Assembly: GCF_905373215.1 (NCBI RefSeq)
Contig: NZ_CAJPRT010000016.1
Coordinates: 1 to 39,773 of the forward strand
Reading direction: 5' to 3'
Origin: an uncultured Campylobacter sp.
GTDB lineage: Bacteria; Campylobacterota; Campylobacteria; Campylobacterales; Campylobacteraceae
DNA: 39,773 nt
Both the position numbers and the translations under genes were made by a program. Positions 24,996-33,673 of this stretch are shown one piece after another; within the stretch, counting starts at the first letter, position 1, and every line of letters starts with the position of its first letter. Below the pieces are notes generated by a model that saw only the letters and a program-made list of their open reading frames with translations, searched no databases and had not been told where the DNA came from.

Positions 24996-25443
24996 ACAGA
25001 TGTGTGCTCCTATGCCGCATTCGAGCCCTGCGCGCACCGCGGCAAGACCCCGTCTTGCGCCGAGCTTTTGGCGGAGCCGGGTTATCGCGCGCGGTAATCG
25101 GCGCGCACGATACGAACGCGCAGGCTGCGGGCGGCGCGGAAATTTTACGCCGCGGGGGCATAGAGGTGAAATTTGACGTTTGCCATGCCGCGGCGGCGGA
25201 GCTTGCGGAGCCGTTTTATTTGGCGCGCGAAAGCGGCTTTTGCTTCATCAAAATCAACGCCACGCTAAACGGCGCAGTACATGGGCGGATCGGTAGCGAG
25301 AAGCAGCGCGCGTTCGTGCACGAGCTGCGTGGCGTATGCGATTACGTAGGCGTGGGCGGGCAGACCGTGCACGCGGACAGACCGAATTGGATGCTCCAGC
25401 CGAACTTTGGCGACAAGTCGTCGACCAATCACATAAAAGAGTA
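24996..25443 (+). pseudogene. ribD: ribD remnant (riboflavin deaminase/reductase), frameshifted and truncated
   Basis: RibD converts diaminohydroxyphosphoribosylaminopyrimidine in riboflavin synthesis. In one frame (about 25020-25094) the deaminase zinc motif is readable as FEPCAHRGKTPSCAELLAE, ending at TAA 25095-25097. In another frame (about 25085-25390) the sequence continues as RAVIGAHDTNAQAAGGAEIL and later FCFIKINATLNGAVHGRIGS and VGGQTVHADRP, all RibD-like. A frameshift near 25086 joins them. The N-terminal part of the deaminase domain and the C-terminal reductase half after ADRP are missing. A functional ribD must exist elsewhere if the pathway is intact. Confidence 0.8.
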
Positions 25444-25760
25444 ATAAAAAGCGAGCTCGTAGGCGATAAGTGGAGTATGAGAGCGTTATGACGAGGCTGA
25501 TGATCTAGAACGTAAGGCGACGAATGCGGGCCATTTGCTTTTTTGAAATCAATTTTGTACTTAAATGAGTTGGTAAATAAATCAAGATCGTAGGCAAACG
25601 ACAGATTTACGAATAAACGACGCAGTAAACGTGCAGACGACTATATTTCGCTTTCAATGAGCAGAAGGCCTACTAGCTCATCAATGAGCGCGCGAAGGCA
25701 AATCACTAGAGCTCACGCAGCAAAACTCTGCGCTTTATTAAAAATTTTTAAACCCGCAGA
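25444..25760. other. Intergenic region downstream of the ribD remnant
   Basis: About 315 bp without a supported gene, RNA or repeat. Part may be further-decayed ribD sequence, since no recognisable protein similarity remains in any frame. It separates the remnant from the end of ruvB on the opposite strand. Confidence 0.45.
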
Positions 25761-26777
25761 TCACTCCTCAAACAGATTTCTCTCCGCGATCTTTAGCATG
25801 CGACCGAGCGCCTCGCGCGCCTTATCGGTTGCGATGCGGCCTTTGGCAGTTTTTTCGATGTAGCCGTTGGCGAGCAGATAGGGCTCGATGACGTCCTCGA
25901 TCGTGCCCTCATCCTCGCTAAGCGCCGCCGCGATCGTGCTAAGCCCCAAGGCACGGTGCTTGGCGTCAAATAAAATTTCCAAATATTTTATATCCATCTC
26001 GTCAAAGCCCTGCTCGTCCACGCCCAGCGCTTCAAGCCCTTCGCGCGCGCGATCGTGCGAGATAGCGCTCTCGTCGCGCACCTCGGCAAAATCGCGTATG
26101 CGGCGTAGCAGCCGTAGCGCGATACGCGGAGTACCGCGGGAGCGGCGCGCGATCTCAGCGCTGGCGTCGCTTGCACTCTCCTTGCCGAGTTTAACCGAAG
26201 CGATCTGCACTATCCGCGCAAGCTCGGCGTGCGTGTAAAACTGCAAGCGAAACTGCATGCCGAAGCGATCCCGCAGCGGCGCCGAGATCATGCCTGCGCG
26301 CGTCGTGGCGCCGATGAGCGTAAAATGCGGAATGTCGATCTTGATGGTCTGCGCGGCGGGACCCGAGCCGATGATGATGTCGAGGCGGAAGTCCTCCATC
26401 GCCGAATACAGCACCTCCTCGATCGCGGGGCTTAGGCGGTGGATCTCGTCGATGAAAAGCACGTCGCCGCTTTGCAGGTTCGTTAAAATCGCCGCCAGAT
26501 CGCCCGCCTTTTCGATCATCGGCGCGGCGGTGACCTTGATAGCGGCGCCCATCTGAGCGGCGATGATGTGCGCCAGCGTGGTTTTGCCAAGCCCCGGCGG
26601 CCCGTAGAAAAGCACGTGATCAAGCACGTCGGCGCGTTTTTTCGCCGCGGCGATCGCGATGGCGAGGTTTGATTTGATCTTCTCCTGCCCCACGTAATCC
26701 TCGAAGCTCGACGGGCGCAGAGAGCTCTCCATGCTCTCATCGAGCTGCATTTTTTCAATCTCTACAATTCTGTCCAT
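25761..26777 (-). CDS. ruvB: Holliday junction branch-migration helicase RuvB
   Basis: RuvB is the hexameric AAA+ motor that drives branch migration with RuvA. It has 338 residues, the standard length. Walker A is GPPGLGKTT (59-67), Walker B LFIDEIHRL, sensor 1 GATTRAG, and the PLRDRFGM region carries the arginine finger. The C-terminal winged helix contains DEGTIEDVIEPYLLANGYIEKTAKGR. The ATG has AGAGAG upstream. It is a single gene here, with ruvA and ruvC not adjacent. Confidence 0.98.
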   Translation of the reverse strand: MDRIVEIEKMQLDESMESSLRPSSFEDYVGQEKIKSNLAIAIAAAKKRADVLDHVLFYGPPGLGKTTLAHIIAAQMGAAIKVTAAPMIEKAGDLAAILTNLQSGDVLFIDEIHRLSPAIEEVLYSAMEDFRLDIIIGSGPAAQTIKIDIPHFTLIGATTRAGMISAPLRDRFGMQFRLQFYTHAELARIVQIASVKLGKESASDASAEIARRSRGTPRIALRLLRRIRDFAEVRDESAISHDRAREGLEALGVDEQGFDEMDIKYLEILFDAKHRALGLSTIAAALSEDEGTIEDVIEPYLLANGYIEKTAKGRIATDKAREALGRMLKIAERNLFEE

Positions 26778-27651
26778 AATCTCTCTTTAATCGTTTTTAA
26801 AATTTTAGCAAGTGTAGCGAAAAATGGCTAAATTTTGACAATTTTAAAGGGACGGATCTTTGTGAGTGAAATAAAATTTGCCGTGCTGAATTTTACAGTA
26901 CGCGCTTAGGGCTGGGGCTAAAAAGCAAAGCACCCGTCGCGAAAGACTGTGGAATTTTAGCGCGACGTTTTAAAGGCTATGCTCGTGCCGTCGCGCTCGC
27001 TATGCCTTAAGTGCGAAATTTTGTCGTGGCGGCTTCCAAACAGCGCGCGGGTCGCTAACTGCGCTAAATTTTACGGTGCGAAATTTAGTATGTAGAATTT
27101 AAGGCTTTAGGCGTTCGCGATCGGTGATTGCGGAGCGGCGGTGCGAAATTTGAGCGCGTAGAATTAATTTAGAAGCGAAATTTAGCCGTTTGAAAAATAC
27201 GCGAAGTTTTACGACGTGAAATTTGACGCTTGGAATTTTGTGATATTAAATTCGGCGTTTGGAATTTTGCAGCGAAATTTTGCGGCAAAATTTTGTCTCG
27301 TAGAATTTTGATGCGGATTTTGTTTTTGCGGCAGCGAGGGTTTAAATTCTGCGCTTCCAGCTTCGCGGTACGCAGCCGGCTAGAATTTTATCTCACGTAA
27401 CTAGTTAAAATTTCGCAAGAAATTCTGCGTAGAATTTTATGCAAAATTTTGCCTTGTGCGCTTGCATAGCTAAGTAAAATTTCGCGCGAAATTTCGTTTT
27501 TTAAGACGACTTAAAATTTAGCGCGGATTTTAAAATTTACCGCTAAGCTTAACGCGGGCTCATGCGATTAAATTTAGCCTCGCCACCTCGCGACGCCTTA
27601 TCGATCGCGCCTCAAATTAAGGCGCCAAATTTTTCCTACGCGAGCCTAGTT
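26778..27651. other. RAATTY-dense intergenic region (about 870 bp)
   Basis: No gene is supported. The stretch, especially 26820-27540, is a dense degenerate field of GCGAAATTT, GTAGAATTT and AAAATTTTGC units: I count roughly 30 RAATTY hexamers, about one per 25 bp. It looks like the non-coding counterpart of the arrays in tupC, napL and aguB. Neither tRNA nor other RNA structure was recognised. Confidence 0.75.
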
Positions 27652-28332
27652 CTACAAATCGTGCTCTTCGATCAAAACGCTCTTATTATCGTCGTCGCCA
27701 TCGCAGAACGCTCTATATGAGCTGGACATTGTGTTTTCGAATAAAAACACTACACCGTCGCTTTGAAATTTTTTCGAGCAGCCCTTAGCGTAAAGTTCGA
27801 CGAGCTTAAGGCTATCCGAGGCATAAAACTGATAGCTATCGGTGAAGTGCTCCACGTATCGGTAGGTGATCTCTGCCCAAGGCGCACTGCTGTCGCTGCC
27901 TCTATTTAGCACGATGGTTCTGGCGTTTATCGCCGCGAGCTTTGATTTTAGCTCTGCAAACGTCTTTTTGTCCCAGCCGATGAGCTTTAACCCCTCGCCG
28001 ATACCCGGCGCATTATCTCTGAAAATGGAATTTGAGTAAAATTTCGTTTTATTGCCGTCCAAATCAATCCAAATATACTCATCGCCATAAGTGCTTTGGA
28101 TCGTAACACGCAAATTTTTGGGAAAATTGCGATCCGCAAATGCTAGCAAGTCTAGAAATTTCTCGCGATTTTGCTCGTAGTTTTGCATCGGCGGAGCTTT
28201 ATCTAGCTCTATTGCGTCGTTATCGACAAAAAAGAATTCAAAATACAAAACTATCGCCAAAATCGGCAGCACCTTTACGCAAAAGAACAAGCCCAGAGCC
28301 GCGGCTATGATAATTTTTAAAGCTTTAGCCAA
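27652..28332 (-). CDS. Hypothetical membrane-anchored protein, 226 residues
   Basis: I do not recognise a family. An N-terminal hydrophobic segment (about 5-33, LKIIIAAALGLFFCVKVLPI then LAIVLYFEFFF) probably anchors it in the inner membrane. The remaining part is soluble, with paired cysteines in the C-terminal region (CSKKF and AFCDG). It stands alone between the RAATTY-rich region and the vapBC pair. Its layout, an anchor plus a 190-residue extracytoplasmic domain, resembles the gene at 22070-23023. Confidence 0.65.
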   Translation of the reverse strand: MAKALKIIIAAALGLFFCVKVLPILAIVLYFEFFFVDNDAIELDKAPPMQNYEQNREKFLDLLAFADRNFPKNLRVTIQSTYGDEYIWIDLDGNKTKFYSNSIFRDNAPGIGEGLKLIGWDKKTFAELKSKLAAINARTIVLNRGSDSSAPWAEITYRYVEHFTDSYQFYASDSLKLVELYAKGCSKKFQSDGVVFLFENTMSSSYRAFCDGDDDNKSVLIEEHDL

Positions 28333-28436
28333 ATTTTCTCCTTAAATTTTATGAGCCGCTTAGACCTGACGGCTAATTTGCGGCGAGAGCAAAATTTAAA
28401 CGCCCGCCGTGCAGCGTAAATTTTAAAATTTAAAAT

Positions 28437-28841
28437 TTACGTCCAATTTTCTATTTTAAGCCCGCTTATATTTTTAAAATCTTTTTCGTTATTCGTAACG
28501 AGCGTGCAACCGCGCGATAATACATTCGCAGCGATCAACATATCCATATCTCCTATTTTACGATTAGCCGCCGTTAGCTCGCGGCGCACTGCACCATATG
28601 CCTGAGCATCACGCATGCCAAATGGCAAAATATTAAAATTTGAGATAAACTCGTCTATTAGCCGTAAATTTAACTCTTTGCGCTTGGAATTTTCTGCACC
28701 AAATCTCAGCTCGGCAACGGTAATAAGCGAGATAAAAATATCCGATCTTAGATGTTTTGTCAGACAATCGAGTATTTTAGGAGCGTATTTTTCGTCGTTA
28801 TTTATCAAATATATACAAATATTCGTATCTAAAACGATCAT
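28437..28841 (-). CDS. vapC: PIN-domain toxin, VapC family
   Basis: VapC toxins are Mg-dependent endoribonucleases, often cutting tRNA, held inactive by VapB. The protein has 134 residues. The acidic PIN-domain residues are visible: D5 in VLDTN, E44 in TVAELRFG, and D98/D100 in GDMDMLIAA. The final asparagine/aspartate patch is TNNEKDF. The start overlaps the vapB stop by 4 nt (ATGA), the normal toxin-antitoxin coupling. It looks intact. Confidence 0.92.
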   Translation of the reverse strand: MIVLDTNICIYLINNDEKYAPKILDCLTKHLRSDIFISLITVAELRFGAENSKRKELNLRLIDEFISNFNILPFGMRDAQAYGAVRRELTAANRKIGDMDMLIAANVLSRGCTLVTNNEKDFKNISGLKIENWT

Positions 28842-29104
28842 TTATCGAATCCAAACTCGCGCTCGCTCGGGATCTGTTTGCCGCGCTTGATCTCAGCGTC
28901 TTTAAATTTTGCCAGCGTCGCAAGCAATCCATCCCACTCGCCGCTACGTTTAGGGATGCTAAGCGTTATTTCGGTATCGCTAAGCTCTTTTATCGCAAGC
29001 TCCTTAACGCCCTCCAAATTTAGATATTTCGGGATACGAAGCGCTAAGGAGTTGCCGCTTTTAAATACTTTTAAAGTTTTGTCGTTAGCTGCTTTGACTT
29101 TCAT
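28838..29104 (-). CDS. vapB: Antitoxin, VapB family (AbrB/SpoVT-type DNA-binding)
   Basis: VapB neutralises VapC and represses the operon. The 88-residue protein has an N-terminal swapped-hairpin AbrB domain (KTLKVFKSGNSLALRIPKYL, ELAIKELSDTEITLSI) and a C-terminal toxin-binding tail rich in charged residues. AAAGGAG lies 5 nt before the ATG. It precedes and overlaps vapC. The pair has the base composition of its neighbours. Confidence 0.9.
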   Translation of the reverse strand: MKVKAANDKTLKVFKSGNSLALRIPKYLNLEGVKELAIKELSDTEITLSIPKRSGEWDGLLATLAKFKDAEIKRGKQIPSEREFGFDK

Positions 29105-29167
29105 CTATGCTCCTTTTATTTATTGATTTTAGAATATAAATTTTTAAAATTCCGACCTAAAATCTCG

Positions 29168-29965
29168 CTACTGCTTATATTCAAATTCCTCGCTCGGGAA
29201 GCTCTCGTCCTTCACTTCGCGCGCGTATTCGCGCACCGCGCCTTTTACCAGCTCGGCGCCGTCTAAATAGCGCTTAACGAATTTCGGCCGAAACTCCGTG
29301 AAAAATCCACACATATCGCTCCACACAAGCACCTGTCCATCCACGCCCGCGCCCGCGCCGATGCCGATGACGGGCACGTCGGTGCCGAGTGCCACTTGAT
29401 TTGCGACCGAGCAGATCGTCCCCTCGACCAGCAGTAGCACCGCGCCTGCCTCGGTAAGTGCTCTAGCGTCGCTTAAGACCTCGCGCGCACCCTCCTCTCC
29501 GCGTCCGCTTACCTTGTAGCCGCCCATAAAGCGCGAAAACTGCGGCTTTAGCCCTATGTGGCTCATCACGGCGATGCCGTTTCGATTAAGCAGCGCCACG
29601 GTATCTGCCATATGCGCGCCGCCTTCGATCTTAACGGCGTCACAGCCGGTGCTCTCATAGACTTTGGCGCAGTTTTGTAGCGCGAGCTCTGGCGTCGCGC
29701 ACGAGCAAAACGGCATATCCACGACCATATACGCTCGCTTGAGCCCCCGTCTTACGGCGCGCGCGTGATAGATCATCTGCTCCACGCTTGCGCCCAAGGT
29801 CTCGGAGTGCCCGCCGAAGCTCATATTTAGGCTGTCGCCTACGAGTACCATATCGACTTCGTCGTCGAAAATTTTAGCAAAAAGCGCGTCATAGGCGGTG
29901 ATCATCACGATCTTTTCGCCGAATTTTTTCATCTCGTATAATTTAGAAAGCGTGATTTTTGACAT
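29168..29965 (-). CDS. panB: 3-methyl-2-oxobutanoate hydroxymethyltransferase PanB
   Basis: PanB makes ketopantoate from 2-oxoisovalerate and methylene-tetrahydrofolate, the first committed step of pantothenate and coenzyme A synthesis. It has 265 residues, the usual size. Signature sequences are MITAYDALFAKIFDDE, LVGDSLNMSFGGHSETLG, AVKIEGG, VMSHIGLKPQ and GIGAGAGVDGQVLVWSDM. The metal-binding aspartates are in VGDS and VVDMPF. AAAGGAG precedes the ATG. It is divergent from ssrA. Confidence 0.97.
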   Translation of the reverse strand: MSKITLSKLYEMKKFGEKIVMITAYDALFAKIFDDEVDMVLVGDSLNMSFGGHSETLGASVEQMIYHARAVRRGLKRAYMVVDMPFCSCATPELALQNCAKVYESTGCDAVKIEGGAHMADTVALLNRNGIAVMSHIGLKPQFSRFMGGYKVSGRGEEGAREVLSDARALTEAGAVLLLVEGTICSVANQVALGTDVPVIGIGAGAGVDGQVLVWSDMCGFFTEFRPKFVKRYLDGAELVKGAVREYAREVKDESFPSEEFEYKQ

Positions 29966-30018
29966 TTTGACTCCTTTACTCGGTTAAAATTTGAATGCAA
30001 TTTTAGCATAAGCCGAAT

Positions 30019-30047
30019 TTGACATTTATAAAATTTTAAAGTAAAAT
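30019..30047 (+). promoter_or_regulatory. Promoter of ssrA
   Basis: TTGACA (30019-30024) and TAAAAT (30042-30047) are separated by exactly 17 bp. The predicted start, near 30054, lies about 10 nt before the mature tmRNA 5' end. Confidence 0.8.
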
Positions 30048-30063
30048 GCGCGCGCATTCTTTC

Positions 30064-30425
30064 GGGGGTGACTTGGCTTCGACGGGAACGGATGGGTCAA
30101 GGCGGCATGTCGCTTTGGATACAGCGTATAAAATCCAAACTAAATTTAAACGCAAACAACGTTAAATTTGCTCCTGCTTACGCTAAAGCTGCGTAAGTCC
30201 AGTCGAGCCCTGCTCTACGCCGATACTATCTAAGCGCGGCGGCGGGTAATCTGTGATAGCGTAGCTCTGCGGCGTGACGAGTCGTAGGGTGAAATCCTAG
30301 TCTTTGCGCCGGCGGGTCGTTTTGGAAAGTGAGCGAGCCTGCGCGAGAACTTCACTTTTGCTAAACATGTAGAGGCTTTGGTCGTTTGTTTTCGGACTGC
30401 GGTTCAATCCCGCACACCTCCACCA
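30064..30425 (+). ncRNA. ssrA: tmRNA (SsrA)
   Basis: tmRNA rescues stalled ribosomes by trans-translation. The 5' end GGGGGTGACTTGGCTTCGAC and the 3' end GGTTCAATCCCGCACACCTC plus CACCA form the tRNA-like domain; GGGGGTG pairs with CACCTCC. The tag reading frame at 30152-30196 encodes ANNVKFAPAYAKAA and a TAA stop, the Campylobacter tag. The encoded CCA ends at 30425. Its 3' end is a common integrase target, and an integrase gene follows. Confidence 0.97.
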
Positions 30426-30559
30426 ATTAAGCTATCTTTAAGTTCCAATCACTTCTTTTTACTTCTCTTTAATTCCCGTATATGGGTGCTTATCTTATAT
30501 TTCGATTATTTTTCTCTCCTTTTATTTTTGTTTGTAGTATAATTACTTCCGAAAAAATA

Positions 30560-30597
30560 AGGGACTAATTCAGGGACTCTTTCCACATTAAGGGACT
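30560..30597 (+). repeat. Three AGGGACT repeats upstream of the integrase gene
   Basis: AGGGACT occurs at 30560-30566, 30572-30578 and 30591-30597, two of them as TAAGGGACT. They lie between the tmRNA and the integrase ribosome site (AGGAGGGT). They could be arm-type integrase binding sites or an operator. Confidence 0.6.
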
Positions 30598-30618
30598 TTC
30601 CCATTTTAGGAGGGTATT

Positions 30619-31878
30619 ATGGCAAATATATCTAAGGCGCATCTTTCCGATAAGGATATTAGAAACCTTAAGGCAAAGGATAAAAGATACAAAGTAGCCG
30701 TTGGCTCGCCCAAAGAGCTTTATCTTTTCGTCCATCCTAGCGGCACAAAAACCTTTTTCTTGCGTTTATCGGGCGATAAGGTATCAAGTCTAAAGGAATT
30801 CCGCCCGGGTATCTATTCCGTAGCAGAAGCACGCAGGGATGCCAACGCTCTTTTAGCTCAACTAGCACAAGGCAAGGAGCTAGACGTAATCTTGGGCAAG
30901 TCGGATAAGTATAAATTTAAAAGCCTATTTGATAAGGTTATAGAGCAGAAACATAGAAGCGGAGATAGTGAAGGCTATATCGTCAAAATCATTAGAATGG
31001 TTTCTACTTATATCCTACCCAAATTCGGCGATAGAGACGTTAAAACTATAAAAAGAAGTGAGCTTTTAGAAGTTTTTAATGCAATTTTTAATCCGAATAA
31101 TAAAAAAAGCAGATTAGAGACCATTCATCGTTTGATAAATTATTGTGGTGCAGTTTTCGATATAGCCATAAATGATGAATATATCGGACGCAATCCTTGC
31201 GCTATGCTACACAAAGAATTTCCTACCTCCAGTCGACATAATAAAAACCATGAGATCAATACCGCATACCCCGCCTTAACGGAAGAAATGGATATAAAGA
31301 AATTCCTTGACGATCTAAAAATGGATGATAAGTTAGAGCTGGCTACTAAGCGAGCCATATATCTGCAAACCCTTTGCGTCAATCGTCCTGGCAATACAGC
31401 AAGTGCTAAGTGGGATGATATAGATTTAGAAAAAGGAATTTGGACTATAAGGGCGGTCGAAATGAAGTCTAGGACCCCTCATCAAATACCTCTAAACTCA
31501 TATGCCAAAGAGATTTTAAAAGAGCAGCAGCTATTTAGCGAAAGTGATGAATTCGTCTTTCCATCCACCAATGCAGCAGGTCATCTGCATAGAGATAGCC
31601 TAAGCAAAGCTATAAGAAATTTAGGCAGTAAGGGTAAGTATAAGGATAGAGCTACTTCTCACGGCTTTAGAGCCACCTTCCGCACCATTTGCTCTACGCA
31701 TAAGGCGGAGCTATACCGCTTAGGCATAACAGAGGAAGCTATAGAAAGCGCTTTGGCGCACGTTGAGTCAAACGAAGTGAAAAGATCATACGAGCGTAAA
31801 AAGGCTACCATAGAGCAGATTGCAACGCTTATGCAATGGTATGGGGATTATTTAAATTCTATAACGCCGCTGTTTTGA
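30619..31878 (+). CDS. int: Tyrosine-recombinase integrase (P4/DUF4102 type)
   Basis: This enzyme catalyses site-specific integration and excision of the island. It has 419 residues. The N-terminal arm-binding domain (about 8-95, LSDKDIRNLKAKDKRYKVAV and LFVHPSGTKTFFLRL) is of the DUF4102 kind, followed by a core-binding SAM-like domain (about 100-205). Catalytic residues are R256 (CVNRPGN), K283 (EMKSRTPHQIPL), H348 and R351 (HGFRATF), H381 (LAHVES) and the nucleophile Y391 (KRSYER). AGGAGGGT lies just before the start. All key residues are present, so the enzyme may be active. Confidence 0.95.
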   Translation: MANISKAHLSDKDIRNLKAKDKRYKVAVGSPKELYLFVHPSGTKTFFLRLSGDKVSSLKEFRPGIYSVAEARRDANALLAQLAQGKELDVILGKSDKYKFKSLFDKVIEQKHRSGDSEGYIVKIIRMVSTYILPKFGDRDVKTIKRSELLEVFNAIFNPNNKKSRLETIHRLINYCGAVFDIAINDEYIGRNPCAMLHKEFPTSSRHNKNHEINTAYPALTEEMDIKKFLDDLKMDDKLELATKRAIYLQTLCVNRPGNTASAKWDDIDLEKGIWTIRAVEMKSRTPHQIPLNSYAKEILKEQQLFSESDEFVFPSTNAAGHLHRDSLSKAIRNLGSKGKYKDRATSHGFRATFRTICSTHKAELYRLGITEEAIESALAHVESNEVKRSYERKKATIEQIATLMQWYGDYLNSITPLF

Positions 31879-31887
31879 TAAGCAAAA

Positions 31888-32094
31888 TTACTTCAAACGC
31901 AAGCCGGCATTCCCTTCCGCAAGGTCTTGAAGCTCGTCTAAATTCTTTTGTGCCTGCTTTAACAGCTCGTCAAATTTAAACCCGAGCATTACGATACGAT
32001 AAAGCTCGGGTTTATTCTTACGCCAATTATAAAGCGTTTTTGTATCGATTTTTAAAATTCCCGCTATATCTCTTTGTGATAAGTTATGTCTCAT
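31888..32094 (-). CDS. Small helix-turn-helix protein
   Basis: The 68-residue product contains an HTH (about 4-27: LSQRDIAGILKIDTKTLYNWRK) like those in DNA-binding regulators or excisionases. The remainder is helical (FDELLKQAQKNLDELQDLAE). It is convergent with the integrase gene, ending 9 nt past its stop. A set of inverted repeats lies upstream (32111-32194) and may be its operator. Confidence 0.7.
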   Translation of the reverse strand: MRHNLSQRDIAGILKIDTKTLYNWRKNKPELYRIVMLGFKFDELLKQAQKNLDELQDLAEGNAGLRLK

Positions 32095-32110
32095 TTTTTA
32101 CCTTTTAAAT

Positions 32111-32194
32111 GGGAATTTTCAAGAAAATTTACTATCTATTCAACAAAGGAATAATTCCCGACTTTTAACTTTTACAAAGGAATTGTTTCTTTGT
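32111..32194. promoter_or_regulatory. Repeat-rich control region upstream of the HTH gene
   Basis: GGGAATT (32111-32117) and AATTCCC (32153-32159) form an inverted repeat. ACAAAGGAAT occurs twice (32143-32152, 32174-32183). ACAAAG (32174-32179) and CTTTGT (32189-32194) form a second inverted repeat. The cluster sits between divergent genes and looks like an operator or integration-accessory site. Confidence 0.5.
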
Positions 32195-32256
32195 TTTAAG
32201 TTAAGTCATACGTGATTAATATTCCAAGAAATTTTTCAAAGGAGTGCATATGAGTT

Positions 32257-32397
32257 ATGCAGATAGTAATCTTTAAAAATGGTGGGAAAATCGTTAAAAC
32301 GGCGAAAAAAGTCGGCGATATATGCCTATTAAGATACTTATGGATTAGTCTTTTTATCCACGAGAATTTTGGAAAAAACGACTACTTGTCAATCTAA
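32257..32397 (+). CDS. Possible 46-residue small protein
   Basis: The frame starts MQIVIFKNGGKIVKTAKKVG, continues through a hydrophobic, aromatic middle (CLLRYLWISLFIH) and ends NDYLSI. AAAGGAG lies upstream, but is nearer to a competing ATG at 32250 that opens an 8-codon frame (ending TAA), so translation may be coupled to that leader. No family is recognised. It is 17 nt before the next gene. Confidence 0.4.
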   Translation: MQIVIFKNGGKIVKTAKKVGDICLLRYLWISLFIHENFGKNDYLSI

Positions 32398-32414
32398 TCA
32401 AGAAAGGGAAAATC

Positions 32415-32855
32415 ATGGAAAAACTAAGAAAATACTATGTTTTAGCCGTTGCGGCTCTTAACTTTGTAATATGCGCTATCGCATTTTTTATATGGACGAG
32501 GATTGTGGTAATGGCACAAGTTGATGATAAATGCATTTTTGTCCTCATATCCGCGTTCATCTCATTTATTCTGTGTTTTATATACGCAACAATAGCTAAC
32601 AAAAAAGGCGTAATTCCAGAAAAAAAGAGAAATTCTTTAAGCATTATAACAATGCTACTTAGTATTATAGTGGTCATACTGGCTGTCCTTGCGGTTGATG
32701 CTCTATCGCAAGCGTCAGAAAGAACGAAAAAACTTTATGTTCCGAAGATATTTTCAAATTATACAGTTTACAATGTCAGCGAAGAAAGAATCAAAGATAA
32801 GGTGTATATTTTAAAACAAGAATATCGAAAAGAATACGAGGAGTTCTTTAAATAG
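32415..32855 (+). CDS. Hypothetical small membrane protein, 146 residues
   Basis: Three hydrophobic helices are visible: about 8-30 (VLAVAALNFVICAIAFFIW), 40-60 (CIFVLISAFISFILCFIYAT) and 78-96 (IITMLLSIIVVILAVLAV). A charged C-terminal tail of about 45 residues follows. AGAAAGGGAAAATC precedes the ATG. The gene is AT-rich and belongs to the island. No function can be given. Confidence 0.65.
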   Translation: MEKLRKYYVLAVAALNFVICAIAFFIWTRIVVMAQVDDKCIFVLISAFISFILCFIYATIANKKGVIPEKKRNSLSIITMLLSIIVVILAVLAVDALSQASERTKKLYVPKIFSNYTVYNVSEERIKDKVYILKQEYRKEYEEFFK

Positions 32856-33041
32856 TTGACTTTAAAAGACGCACATTAAGCCTTGTCGCAAAATTTAGCT
32901 GCAGAGCTTAACGATCTTTTAAAATCTTTCACAAGATTTGAAATATATGTTTGACAAAAAATCGGTTAAAAACAAAACTCAAAAATCGAATATTTTCAAG
33001 CATTTTTTCAAATATCTAATTTAAAAATTAAAGGATATAAA

Positions 33042-33563
33042 ATGAAATTATCAACCATAGCTTTAGCTACAACAGTAGCTTTAACATTCTCCGGCTGCGT
33101 TATAGATGATGTATTAAATACAACTGGAAGCGCAATTGATTCTATAACTGGGAGCGTCGATAATACAATTGCTTCAACAAAAACATATAAAGACCCAATT
33201 TTGACGATCACATCGCCATCTCAATTAGATGCTTTTTGCCATGAAAGACATAAAGTCAATGGATATATCGTCAAATCTCTACCTCCTATGAAATATGTAA
33301 CGACTGAAAATGGAAGCAGCATGAGGATTCTGCAAGTCATAGGAACGAAAAGCGAAGTATTTTTACAACCAAAAATAGTCGGTGATATTCTTAGCGACCC
33401 AATAGGGCAAGCAATAGATAATTTTGATCGTGCAAATCCCGATAAGATTATAAAATTGAAAAAACCAATATACATATATTCAGATACAAGACCATCTTCT
33501 ATTCATTCTTATAGCCACGCCGGTTTTTCGGGTTGTGAAATTGAATTTACACTAGCTCGTTAA
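33042..33563 (+). CDS. Hypothetical lipoprotein, 173 residues
   Basis: The signal peptide MKLSTIALATTVALTFSGC ends in the lipobox TFSGC, so the mature protein should be lipid-modified at Cys19. The exported part has a possible disulfide (CHERHK and SGCEIEF) and no recognised domain. AAAGGATATAAA precedes the ATG, and a strong terminator (33601-33629) follows. It is an island gene of low GC. It could be an outer-membrane-associated accessory or surface protein. Confidence 0.75.
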   Translation: MKLSTIALATTVALTFSGCVIDDVLNTTGSAIDSITGSVDNTIASTKTYKDPILTITSPSQLDAFCHERHKVNGYIVKSLPPMKYVTTENGSSMRILQVIGTKSEVFLQPKIVGDILSDPIGQAIDNFDRANPDKIIKLKKPIYIYSDTRPSSIHSYSHAGFSGCEIEFTLAR

Positions 33564-33600
33564 AGGGATAGTGCCTATAATTATCTCCGATCTTAAATAA

Positions 33601-33629
33601 AAAAGGCGGAGTCGCCTTTCCCTTTTTTT
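33601..33629 (+). terminator. Rho-independent terminator after the lipoprotein gene
   Basis: AAAGGCG (33602-33608) and CGCCTTT (33613-33619) form a 7-bp stem with loop GAGT, followed by CCC and seven T residues. It is a canonical intrinsic terminator for the plus strand. Confidence 0.9.
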
Positions 33630-33673
33630 CGCCTTTAGCATGCTTTATGAAAAATATAAGGATATGGTTATAG

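Noticed and set aside
25004..25443. 146-codon frame as an intact gene
   Set aside because: Its start lies inside the deaminase motif of another frame; together they are a ribD remnant.
26820..27540. CRISPR array
   Set aside because: Units are short, degenerate and irregularly spaced, with no constant repeat length or cas genes.
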